64,000 bases of DNA from F-183 sp964627455 (GTDB taxonomy: Bacteria; Acidobacteriota; Terriglobia; Bryobacterales; Bryobacteraceae). The notes beneath the pieces were generated by a model. It made no database searches. It had not been told where the DNA came from and worked only from the letters and a program-made list of their open reading frames with translations. Location: contig CAZVKC010000010.1 of the NCBI GenBank assembly GCA_964627455.1, forward strand, positions 62,001 through 126,000, given 5' to 3'. The position numbers and the translations under genes were made by a program. Below are positions 1 to 7,084 of this stretch, piece by piece (position 1 is the first letter of the stretch; each line of letters begins with the position of its first letter).

Positions 1-431
1 ATGGTAAGCAGGGTTTCGACAGGATGAAAGCGCAGTCCCGTCGTGACGTCGTAACCTTCGTCGGAATGGTGCGTGCGGTGGATCTTCCAGAGCCAGTTGC
101 TCGCATGCAGCAGCCAGTGGCGGCCATAGGCGAGGAGATCAAGGGCGAGAAGACCCAGGGCCAAACGCACCCAGAACGGAAGCAGGTCCGAATGCAGCGG
201 ACCGGTGCGGTACGCGCTGGCTATGGCGGCAGCTGTGAGAGATGTCGTGCCGACCAGAAATGCCGACGCCGCTCGTCCCGTCAGGAACAAAGCGGCGTTG
301 GTAATCCATCTGCGGATGAGCGCATCAGCGGGCTTGTGGGCAGGCCAAAGACCTTCCCAAAGCAACAGGATCGCGATGAGGATTCCGAAAACCGTGCCGC
401 TGTACTTCTCAATGAGCGACAGCAACGGCAT
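1..431 (-). CDS. Fatty acid hydroxylase / sterol desaturase family membrane protein, 3' end beyond the window
   Basis: Only the first 143 residues are visible because the gene runs off the left edge. The protein is hydrophobic, with likely membrane helices near residues 12-28, 45-62 and 85-102. It then carries the family's histidine boxes: HxxxH at H105/H109, HxxHH at H118/H121/H122, and the RFHPVE signature with H136. These ligate a di-iron centre in sterol desaturases, C-5 desaturases and fatty acid hydroxylases, which oxidise lipid chains in the membrane. The final HxxHH box would lie outside the window. I start at the ATG at 431, 24 bases after the stop of the PEP-CTERM gene on the same strand, so the two are probably cotranscribed. 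The family is clear; the substrate cannot be told. Confidence 0.85.
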   Translation of the reverse strand, partial: MPLLSLIEKYSGTVFGILIAILLLWEGLWPAHKPADALIRRWITNAALFLTGRAASAFLVGTTSLTAAAIASAYRTGPLHSDLLPFWVRLALGLLALDLLAYGRHWLLHASNWLWKIHRTHHSDEGYDVTTGLRFHPVETLLT

Positions 432-455
432 CGGGAGAATCGCGCGCTACTGGTA

Positions 456-620
456 CTACTTCTTCTTGTTGTTGCGGCGGTTGTGCAACCAGGCGCCGGC
501 GATGAGCGCCCCGCCCACAATCATGTAGGTAGAAGGTTCGGGTGTCACGACGGGCGTGGTCCCGGCAAGCAGCGCCGTGGACGAAACAAGCAGGAGAGAA
601 GCAAAAGAAAGTAGTTTCAT
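456..620 (-). CDS. Minimal PEP-CTERM protein (54 residues)
   Basis: The 54-codon frame has two export signals and almost nothing between them. Residues 1-19 form a signal peptide (MKLLSF followed by a Leu/Ser/Ala core ending ALA). Residues 25-31 are TPEPSTY, the PEP-CTERM motif, followed by a membrane helix (about 32-45) and a basic tail (HNRRNNKKK). PEP-CTERM tails are recognised by exosortases (EpsH/XrtA family), which cleave at the motif and move the protein to the cell surface or biofilm matrix. The mature part would be only a few residues. A strong ribosome binding site (GGAGG, 7 bases before the ATG) and the family-typical tail argue that it is real. No exosortase gene lies in the window. 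It precedes a fatty-acid-hydroxylase-type gene on the same strand. Confidence 0.8.
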   Translation of the reverse strand: MKLLSFASLLLVSSTALLAGTTPVVTPEPSTYMIVGGALIAGAWLHNRRNNKKK

Positions 621-679
621 GATCGGACCTCCGAGAGAATACCACCCGGTTGTCTGAAAGCAATATGACTCTAACCGGG

Positions 680-700
680 TACTGTAAAGAGCTTACCGTA
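680..700. promoter_or_regulatory. Inverted repeat upstream of the PEP-CTERM gene
   Basis: TACTGTAA and TTACCGTA, 8-base arms with one mismatch and a 5-base spacer, lie about 60 bases upstream of the PEP-CTERM start, in the 133-base region between it and the MoaD-like gene. The shape fits a dimeric regulator site, but no regulator is identified and no convincing sigma-54 or sigma-70 hexamers were seen. Confidence 0.3.
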
Positions 701-753
701 GAATCTTATCCCGAATGGGTGAAAAATACCAGTACCTTAGGGAGGGTATTTTC

Positions 754-1101
754 CTATCTTCTTGCCTCAAATGCGGACGGCCCCGAGCCGCCCGCGATCG
801 CCCCGACGATCAGGAGTTGCTCGCGGCCGCTCGTGACCTGCTCCGGCAAAGGATCATCGGGCGAGTCATGCGAGAGATCCCGCTCGCAGGCAAAGAAGCG
901 GAGGAACGGGCGGCGCTGTTTGGTGACGTGATCGCGGATCGTCCCCTCGAGCATCGGGTAGGAGGCCTCGAGAGCGTCGAGGACGGCGCTAATCGAGACC
1001 TCCGCGGGATTCTTGCGATCGACGTGCACGGTGATCTCGTCGCCTGTGATCCTGGCGAGGTTCCGCAGGTGGTACGGGATCACGATCCGCACGGCCGTCA
1101 T
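754..1101 (-). CDS. MoaD/ThiS-family ubiquitin-like protein with a C-terminal extension
   Basis: The 115-residue product has the beta-grasp pattern of sulfur-carrier proteins: an N-terminal strand (VRIVIPYHLRNLA), a central VLDALEASYPML helix, and a C-terminal LLIVGAIAGG. MoaD and ThiS are adenylated and thiocarboxylated at a terminal Gly-Gly by an E1-like enzyme and deliver sulfur for molybdopterin or thiazole synthesis. Here the Gly-Gly (about 104-105) is followed by ten more residues (SGPSAFEARR), so it is not terminal unless processed. The start overlaps the stop of the upstream BNR gene as ATGA, so the two are translationally coupled. No moaE, thiG or moeB lies nearby, which argues against ordinary cofactor synthesis. 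Confidence 0.75.
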   Translation of the reverse strand: MTAVRIVIPYHLRNLARITGDEITVHVDRKNPAEVSISAVLDALEASYPMLEGTIRDHVTKQRRPFLRFFACERDLSHDSPDDPLPEQVTSGREQLLIVGAIAGGSGPSAFEARR

Positions 1102-2213
1102 GCCAGGGTCTGGACCTCGACCGAGAGCACCGCAGGCAGGTCATGCACGATGGCGTTCCAGGTATCGCCGCCGTCGGGCGAACAATAGACTTGGCCTCCG
1201 GTGGTTCCGAAGTACACGCCGCAGGAATCCAGCTTGTCGACTGCCATCGCTTCGCGCAGGACGTTCACATAGCAGTTGCTTTGCGGAAGTCCCTTGCTGA
1301 GCGGTTCCCAGTCGTCTCCGCCGGAGCGGCTGCGATAGACGCGCAGGGCGCCATCGGGCGGGTAGTGCAGAGAGTCGCTCTTGATGGGCACGACGTAAAC
1401 GGTTTCGGGTTCGTTGGAGTTGACGTCGATGACGAAGCCGAAGTCCACAGGGAGGTTGCCGCTGACTTTGCGCCAGGAATCGCCGCCGTCGTCGGTGCGC
1501 ATCACGTCCCAGTGCTTTTGCATGAAAAGCGTGTTGGGATTCGACGGGTGAAGCGCGATGCGGTGGACGCAGTGGCCGACCTCGGCGGTGGGGTCGGGCA
1601 TGAAGCCGGAATGGAGGCCCTTGTTGATGGGGGTCCAGGTGGCGCCGCCGTCGGTCGTGCGAAACGCGCCGGCCGCGGAAATTGCAATGAACATCCGCTG
1701 CTCATCTTTGGGATCGATGACGATGGTGTGCAGGCACATGCCGCCGGCGCCGGGCTGCCACTTGGGTCCCGAACCGTGGCCGCGGAGGCCGGCGAGTTCG
1801 GTCCACTCTTTGCCGCCGTCGGTGGATTTGAAAATGGCGGCGTCTTCGATGCCGGCGTAGACGGTGTCGACGTCCGAGAGGGAAGGTTCGAAATGCCAGA
1901 CGCGCTTGAATTCCCAGGGGTGAGGCGTGCCGTCGTACCACTGGTGGGTCCCGGGGACGCCTTCATAGGCGAACTTGTTGCCAACGGGTTCCCAGGTTTT
2001 GCCGCCGTCGTCAGAACGCTGAACGACCTGGCCAAACCAACCGCTGGATTGCGAGGCGTACAAACGGTCGGGGTTCACCGGGGAACCTTTGACGTGATAG
2101 ATTTCCCAGCCGCCAAAATGGGGGCCGTCAATCTGCCATTTGTCGCGTTTGCCGTCGGACGTGAGAATGAAGGCGCCTTTCTTCGTGCCAACCAATACTC
2201 GAACCTGACTCAT
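1098..2213 (-). CDS. BNR/Asp-box beta-propeller protein (sortilin/sialidase-like)
   Basis: The 371-residue protein has six or so Asp-box repeats of the form S/T-x-D-G-G-x-x-W: SDDGGKTW, STDGGKEW, TTDGGATW, TDDGGDSW, SRSGGDDW and SPDGGDTW, spaced as blades of a propeller. No signal peptide is seen; the N-terminus (MSQVRVLVGTKKGAF) is the first strand, so the protein is probably cytoplasmic. Proteins like this are often labelled glycosyl hydrolase or exo-alpha-sialidase, but I see no sialidase active-site Arg/Tyr/Glu arrangement and do not assign an enzyme activity. A good ribosome binding site (AAGGAGAAG) precedes the ATG at 2213. It overlaps the downstream MoaD-like gene by four bases, suggesting a joint role. 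Confidence 0.8.
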   Translation of the reverse strand: MSQVRVLVGTKKGAFILTSDGKRDKWQIDGPHFGGWEIYHVKGSPVNPDRLYASQSSGWFGQVVQRSDDGGKTWEPVGNKFAYEGVPGTHQWYDGTPHPWEFKRVWHFEPSLSDVDTVYAGIEDAAIFKSTDGGKEWTELAGLRGHGSGPKWQPGAGGMCLHTIVIDPKDEQRMFIAISAAGAFRTTDGGATWTPINKGLHSGFMPDPTAEVGHCVHRIALHPSNPNTLFMQKHWDVMRTDDGGDSWRKVSGNLPVDFGFVIDVNSNEPETVYVVPIKSDSLHYPPDGALRVYRSRSGGDDWEPLSKGLPQSNCYVNVLREAMAVDKLDSCGVYFGTTGGQVYCSPDGGDTWNAIVHDLPAVLSVEVQTLA

Positions 2214-2289
2214 AGGTATTTTCTTCTCCTTGAACGTTTCTCCACACTATCAGGAATCACGGCCAATTTCGAGCGATACTGAAATCGGC

Positions 2290-2679
2290 ATGAGGATCGA
2301 CAAGTGGCTTTGGGCGGCGCGGTTTTTCAAGACGCGCTCACTGGCGGCACAGGCGTGCGATCTGGGACGCGTGACATCAAACGGAATAGACGCGAAACCC
2401 TCCCGTGAGGTGAGGGCCGGAGATCAGATTCGTGTGAGAAATGCGGCCGGAGAATTTCACGTGGAGGTCCTGGCGCTGAGTATGATGCGGGGTCCCGCGG
2501 CGGTGGCGCAGACGCTGTACCGGGAATCGCCCGAAAGCCTGCAGGCGCGAATCAAGGCCGCCGAAGAGCGCAAGGCGATGGCGCTATACGAGGTCGCGCT
2601 GCGGGCGGGCGGCGAGACGGGGCGTCCGTCGAAGAAGGATCGTCGCGAGATCGACCGCTTCCGCGGACGGCGCGCCTAG
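2290..2679 (+). CDS. hslR: S4-domain RNA-binding protein, Hsp15-like
   Basis: The 129-residue protein begins MRIDKWLWAARFFKTRSLA, the start of an S4 RNA-binding domain in the Hsp15 family. The loop GRVTSNGIDAKPSREVRAGDQIRV continues the S4 fold (about residues 1-65), and the basic C-terminus (RPSKKDRREIDRFRG) is typical of HslR. Hsp15 binds free 50S subunits carrying a nascent peptidyl-tRNA and helps rescue them after heat stress. I choose the ATG at 2290 because the S4 domain starts there in the family; an upstream TTG would add 20 unconserved residues. It is divergent from the BNR gene and convergent with the ThuA gene, ending one base from its stop. Confidence 0.85.
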   Translation: MRIDKWLWAARFFKTRSLAAQACDLGRVTSNGIDAKPSREVRAGDQIRVRNAAGEFHVEVLALSMMRGPAAVAQTLYRESPESLQARIKAAEERKAMALYEVALRAGGETGRPSKKDRREIDRFRGRRA

Positions 2680-2680
2680 C

Positions 2681-4135
2681 TTATTTCAGCTCGCGAATGC
2701 GGATGTTGCGGAACTGGACGAACGAGAACTGGTCGTGCAGTTGGAGGCCGATCGGGCCGGTCTTCGATCGCTTCGGATCCCCGGCGTGTTCCGCGACGAC
2801 TTCACCGTTGATCCGAATGCGGATGCGGTCGCGGCGGGACTCAATTTCGATGCTGTTCCAATCGTTGGGACGCTGGAAACCGACCTTGCCGGGAACGAAC
2901 GTATAAATGCTGCCGGTCGGATACGGAGTCTTTTCAAGCGCGATGATTTGGATTTCGTAGCCGATGTGCGCAGGCGTGGTCTTGGGAAAATGCGCGAGAT
3001 CCGGACGGGCTTCGTCGGATTCGCCAATCGAGCCGTGGGCGCGCGATTTGTCGCGGATCGAGATACCGCTGTTGCCGCCGTCGGGCAACCAGTATTCGGC
3101 GTGGAGGTCGAATTCGTCGAACTCCTGTTTCGTATACAGCCAGGCTTGCTCGTTCAGCCAGGACCGGAACGCCTTGGGATCAAGCTTCGAAGGATCGTGG
3201 TGGACGCGTTGGCCGAGCAATACGCCGCCGTTTTCGGGATTGACGGTCCACACGCAATTGCCGCGCGGTTCCCAGCCGTCGAGGTTCTTGCCGTTGAATA
3301 GCGGCTTCCAGCCCAGGTCCGCGGGGAGCGTGACTTTGCCGGTGGCGGCCCATTCGACGCCGCGGGCGAGGAGCGCCTGGAAGTAGAGATCCTCGAGGTT
3401 GGGGTTGGGTTCGTTTTTCCAGGTGTGACCGAGCATCGTCGTGTAGACGCGGCCCTTGCCGTACGTGCGGACCCAGTCCATCGGTTCGCCCTGCCGGGTC
3501 ACTTCCGAGAAAGCGTAGGTGAGGATGTCGAGAGCCTGCGCGGGTCCGTGCTGACCGTGGGTCAGTTGTTCACTCTTGTGGACCCAATGTGGCGGCAGGC
3601 CTTGCGTAATGGGATGCCGGGGTTCGCGAACGAAGACGGTGAAGTCCTGCCGCGGACCGTGGCCGGGCGGCTTTCCCTGCCCTTTCGGCACGCGGATCAC
3701 CTCGCCGTTGCGCCCGATGGCGATGCTCTCGCCGAAGGACGGATCGCGCCAGCCGAGTCCGATCATGTCGTTGTATTCGGACCATTCGAGGAAGGCGTTG
3801 TTGGCGGCGTGATAGATGACGAGTCCACCGCCATTGCGCACGTATTCGACGATGCGCTGCTCGGCGTCGCGGGGCCAGCGGGTTCCCGTAGTCGTGTGTC
3901 CGCCGTTGAAGTTGTTGACGATGGCGGCGTAGGCGCGGAGGTCCGCAGCCAGAGGCTGCGGGAATGTACAGACGTCGACCTGGAAGCGGCCGGTCCCTTC
4001 GAGGATCGCTTTGATGTAGCGGGTTCCGGCGGCCCAGTCGTGGTTGTTGACGCCGTCGATGATGAGGACTTTGTCCGTGGCGGCAGCGCTTGCCATCAGC
4101 GCCACCGCCGCGAACGAGAGGTTACGGAAGAGCAA
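2681..4135 (-). CDS. Secreted ThuA - DUF1080 (3-keto-disaccharide hydrolase family) fusion
   Basis: The 484-residue protein has a signal peptide (about 1-19, ending ASAAA). A ThuA-like glutamine-amidotransferase fold follows from about 20 to 265 (KVLIIDGVNNHDW, then IVNNFNGGH and GGGLVIYHAANNAF). The C-terminal part (about 280-484) is a DUF1080 concanavalin-like lectin/glucanase-fold domain, starting WKPLFNGKNLDGWE with a later GGNSGISIRDK. ThuA proteins take part in trehalose/sucrose use, and DUF1080 members include 3-keto-glycoside hydrolases, so a role in periplasmic breakdown of 3-keto-sugars is plausible (inference). The start lies two bases after the stop of the upstream NHL-like gene, so the pair is an operon. 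The family pairing is common in Acidobacteria and Planctomycetes. Confidence 0.85.
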   Translation of the reverse strand: MLFRNLSFAAVALMASAAATDKVLIIDGVNNHDWAAGTRYIKAILEGTGRFQVDVCTFPQPLAADLRAYAAIVNNFNGGHTTTGTRWPRDAEQRIVEYVRNGGGLVIYHAANNAFLEWSEYNDMIGLGWRDPSFGESIAIGRNGEVIRVPKGQGKPPGHGPRQDFTVFVREPRHPITQGLPPHWVHKSEQLTHGQHGPAQALDILTYAFSEVTRQGEPMDWVRTYGKGRVYTTMLGHTWKNEPNPNLEDLYFQALLARGVEWAATGKVTLPADLGWKPLFNGKNLDGWEPRGNCVWTVNPENGGVLLGQRVHHDPSKLDPKAFRSWLNEQAWLYTKQEFDEFDLHAEYWLPDGGNSGISIRDKSRAHGSIGESDEARPDLAHFPKTTPAHIGYEIQIIALEKTPYPTGSIYTFVPGKVGFQRPNDWNSIEIESRRDRIRIRINGEVVAEHAGDPKRSKTGPIGLQLHDQFSFVQFRNIRIRELK

Positions 4136-4137
4136 GG

Positions 4138-5232
4138 TTACTGGACCTGTTCGAGGATCGCGAAGTCGCCGGGGTTCCAGGCCTGCGCGATGATGTAGAG
4201 CTTGCCGTTCAACTGCTTGATCACCGCGTTGTGGATGTGCTGGAAATTGGCCAGGCCGAGGTCTTCTTTAGGCATGACCGTCGAGATGAGCTGGTCGTTT
4301 TCCATCAGGTAGATCGGCGCGCCTTTGCTGCGGTCGGGTCCATGCAGGGATCCGACGACAGCGTAGTTGTCCAGGTAGTAAATGTCGCAGGGGAACGAGC
4401 CGAGCGGCATGCGGAGCGTCGACAAATACTGGCCGAAACGCGTGAAGCGATCGATCTCGGAATTCGGGCGGTCGGCAACGTCGATGCGGCGCGTGCCCGG
4501 AGGAATCGTGATGCCATGGCCGGTGCCGAACTGGCCGGGTCCCGAACCGCGGCCGCCAAAGGCGAGGTCGTGCCATTCGGCTTTGAACGGGCTGGTGCTG
4601 GTGATCTTGGCGGTCAGGACGAAGTCGAGGTTCGAGTATCCGGTGGGGATGTAGAAGAGGCCATCCATGACTTCGACGTCCGTGGGCACGAAGTTGCCGC
4701 GCCCGGCGAAGTAGTCGGTGGCGACGGGATGTCCCATGTCGGTCTTGCCGTCGGGCGGCGGCAGCGCGTGGATGAGCTTGCCGTCGATGGACGTGGTGAA
4801 GATCTTGCCGGCCGAGTTGCCGGGGAACGAGAGGAACGGTGTGCCGTCCTTGGCCTGCCAGAAGAGCGCGTTGTGCATGTTGGTGTCGCGCATCTCCGGG
4901 GCGGTGTCGAGAAGGGTCGTCGTCTTGAGATCCGAACTGATGCGGATGATGCCGGCGCCGGGGAGCGCGAAGTACACTTCACCCTTGCCGGGGCGGCGAT
5001 CGATGGCGAATCCGCCATGCGCCTGCTTCAGCACTTTCTGCGCTTCGGCCGGAAGGTGCGAGGAGTTGTACAACACGCGGAACTTGTACTTACCGTTGCC
5101 GCTAGCGGCGGCGCTGCCGCTCCCCGCTTGACCGAGAGCCTGCGAGGATCCGGACGGAGGCGCCAGGTGCCAGGCGACGCCCAACAGAGCAGCGAACAGG
5201 GTCGCGCTGGTGAATCGCTTCAACATCATCAT
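4138..5232 (-). CDS. Exported NHL/six-bladed propeller-like protein
   Basis: The product is about 365 residues, beginning with three consecutive Met codons (MMMLKRFTSATLFAALLGV), so the exact start may be 5232, 5229 or 5226. Residues 1-30 look like a signal peptide or N-terminal anchor, followed by a Gly/Ser-rich linker. The rest has propeller-like strands: GGFAIDRRPGKGEVYFALPG, PGQFGTGHGITIPP, RRIDVADRPNSEIDRF and HNAVIKQLNGKLYIIAQ. The GQF..GHGI..P....I.VADR..SRI pattern is that of NHL repeats. No catalytic residues are recognised. It is the first gene of a two-gene operon with the ThuA-DUF1080 gene and is divergent from the esterase across 55 bases. Confidence 0.65.
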   Translation of the reverse strand: MMMLKRFTSATLFAALLGVAWHLAPPSGSSQALGQAGSGSAAASGNGKYKFRVLYNSSHLPAEAQKVLKQAHGGFAIDRRPGKGEVYFALPGAGIIRISSDLKTTTLLDTAPEMRDTNMHNALFWQAKDGTPFLSFPGNSAGKIFTTSIDGKLIHALPPPDGKTDMGHPVATDYFAGRGNFVPTDVEVMDGLFYIPTGYSNLDFVLTAKITSTSPFKAEWHDLAFGGRGSGPGQFGTGHGITIPPGTRRIDVADRPNSEIDRFTRFGQYLSTLRMPLGSFPCDIYYLDNYAVVGSLHGPDRSKGAPIYLMENDQLISTVMPKEDLGLANFQHIHNAVIKQLNGKLYIIAQAWNPGDFAILEQVQ

Positions 5233-5287
5233 CTTGTCGATTAAATCATACTCAGACGGGTCCGCGATAAGATGGCGGGTTCCGGCT

Positions 5288-7075
5288 ATGAAGCTTCTAT
5301 TTGGTCTGGCGGGCGCCGCGCTGCTGATGGCGCAACAACAGCCGCCGCAGTATCCCCTGGGTCCTGACTCGCAGCCGCAGGCGGGAGTTCCGAAGGGCGT
5401 CGTCACAAAGCATGTGCTGCCGCCGGGGAAGCATTACCCGGGGACTCCCCACAATTACGCGATCTACGTCCCGGCGCAGTACAACGGCGCATCGTCGAAG
5501 CCGGCGCCGTTCATGGTTTTTCTGGATGGCTCCGGTCCGTTGGGGAATCAGCAGCGTGTGCCGGTGGTGCTCGACAACCTGATCGCACGCGGCGACATCC
5601 CTCCGATGATTGGGATCTTCATCGATCCCGGCGTGCTGCCGGCGGTTTCCGAAGATGCGCAGAACCGCTACGAACGGATTTTCGAGTACGACTCGTTGAG
5701 TGGGCGGTTCGCGGAGTTTCTGGAACAGGAACTGATCGCGGAGGTCGGCCGGAAGTACAACCTGTCGAAGGATCCGAACGATCACGCGATTGCGGGCGTG
5801 AGTACCGGCGCCGTGGGCGCGTTTGTCGCGGCCTGGAACCGGCCGGATCTCTTTCGCCGCGTGCTGAGTTTCATCGGGACCTTCGTACACATGAAGGGCG
5901 CGGATTCGCTGCCGGCAATGATCCGGCGCACGGAACCGAAGCCGATCCGCGTGTACATGGAGGCGGGTCGCAATGACCACATCGTGCCCGGGCAGCCGTA
6001 CGGGGTTTTCTTCGCCGGCAGCTGGCCGATCAACAACCAGCTCATGTACGAGGCGCTGCAGTTCGCAGGTTACGACGTGACGCTCAATTTCGGCGAGAAC
6101 GCGCACAACATGACGCATGGATCCGCGATCATGCCGGAGGCGTTGCGCTGGTTGTGGCGCGGATATCCGGAGCCGATTCGCGCACGGGAACCGGAGGCGA
6201 TGGGCAAGCCGGGCTGGGAACCTCGCGGGCAGGTGTTTTCGGCGATCTCGGTCAACCAGGGATGGGAGACGATCGCGGGCGAGTATGGGTCCGCGGGGAC
6301 GAGCGTCGCGACATCGAAAGATGGCGAAGTGTTCTTTGCCGCCGGCGGGAAGGTCTGGCGCGTCGATGCAGCTTCGGGCTATGCCGTCGAGCACGCTTCG
6401 AAGAAGATGATGAGCGGCGTGACGGCAGCCGTGTTGTTTGCTCCGGATGGAACACTATGCGCATCGCAACCCGCGCAGCACCGCATTGTTTGCGGCGATC
6501 GCGTGGTGGCCCGCGATGTCGACGCTTCCGCGATGGTGGTCACGGCAAAGGGCGTCTTCTACTACGTTGACGCGACCCGCGGCGTAGTCGGGATGATCGC
6601 CGCGGACGGACGCAAGCGCGTGCTGCTGAGCAAGAGCGACGAGATGCCTTCGCCTTCGGGACTGACGCTGTCGGCAGACCAGAGCATGCTCTTCGTGACG
6701 GATAGCGTTTCGCGTTTTCAATGGTCGTTCCAGATCGCCAAGGATGGTTCACTGGTGAATGGTGAGCCGTTCTTCCGCGTCGACATGCCGGAGATGTCGT
6801 GGCGCAGCGGCGTCGCGGGCGCAACGGTGGATACGATCGGGCAGCCGTATTTCGCCACGGCCTTGGGCATCCAGTTTTGCGAACAGAATGGACGTTGCGC
6901 GGGGATCATCAGCAAGCCGGGTGACCGGGCCGCGCAACTGACCAGCGTTCAGTTCGGCGGTAAGGATCTGGCCTGGCTGTATGCGACATCCGGCGGCAAG
7001 GTATACCGCCGTCCGGTGAAGACGCGGGGTGTGGCGGCGTGGTCGCCGGTGAAGCCTCCGAAGCCGCCACTGTAA
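5288..7075 (+). CDS. Secreted esterase (enterochelin-esterase-like) fused to an SMP-30/gluconolactonase-like propeller
   Basis: The 595-residue protein starts with a signal peptide (MKLLFGLAGAALLMAQ). Residues about 50-300 form an alpha/beta-hydrolase of the Fes/esterase-D-like type: YAIYVPAQYNG, FMVFLDGSG, nucleophile elbow GVSTG with Ser about 172, a likely acid in EAGRNDH (Asp about 230), and a likely His in NAHNMTHG (about 273-277). Residues about 310-595 are propeller-like, with SGVTAAVLFAPDGTLCASQPAQHRIV and SPSGLTLSADQSMLFVTDS resembling the SMP-30/gluconolactonase/LRE domain. The combination suggests release and lactone hydrolysis of a sugar-acid ester, but this is inference. I start at the ATG that begins the signal peptide; an upstream GTG would place 26 residues inside the divergent gene's promoter. 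Confidence 0.8.
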   Translation: MKLLFGLAGAALLMAQQQPPQYPLGPDSQPQAGVPKGVVTKHVLPPGKHYPGTPHNYAIYVPAQYNGASSKPAPFMVFLDGSGPLGNQQRVPVVLDNLIARGDIPPMIGIFIDPGVLPAVSEDAQNRYERIFEYDSLSGRFAEFLEQELIAEVGRKYNLSKDPNDHAIAGVSTGAVGAFVAAWNRPDLFRRVLSFIGTFVHMKGADSLPAMIRRTEPKPIRVYMEAGRNDHIVPGQPYGVFFAGSWPINNQLMYEALQFAGYDVTLNFGENAHNMTHGSAIMPEALRWLWRGYPEPIRAREPEAMGKPGWEPRGQVFSAISVNQGWETIAGEYGSAGTSVATSKDGEVFFAAGGKVWRVDAASGYAVEHASKKMMSGVTAAVLFAPDGTLCASQPAQHRIVCGDRVVARDVDASAMVVTAKGVFYYVDATRGVVGMIAADGRKRVLLSKSDEMPSPSGLTLSADQSMLFVTDSVSRFQWSFQIAKDGSLVNGEPFFRVDMPEMSWRSGVAGATVDTIGQPYFATALGIQFCEQNGRCAGIISKPGDRAAQLTSVQFGGKDLAWLYATSGGKVYRRPVKTRGVAAWSPVKPPKPPL

Positions 7076-7084
7076 GACCGATCG

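Noticed and set aside
24..614. Long plus-strand open frame at the left edge
   Set aside because: It is the opposite-strand shadow of the hydroxylase and PEP-CTERM genes; it is Arg/Gln-rich with no domain and the minus-strand genes have clear motifs and a ribosome binding site.
409..663. 84-residue minus-strand frame across the PEP-CTERM gene
   Set aside because: A different frame of the same bases; it has no signal peptide or motif and overlaps the true gene completely.
631..665. Sigma-54 promoter before the PEP-CTERM gene
   Set aside because: GG and GC elements are 13 bases apart instead of the required 10.
1098..2213. Exo-alpha-sialidase
   Set aside because: Asp boxes occur in many propellers; the sialidase Arg triad and Tyr/Glu pair are not seen.
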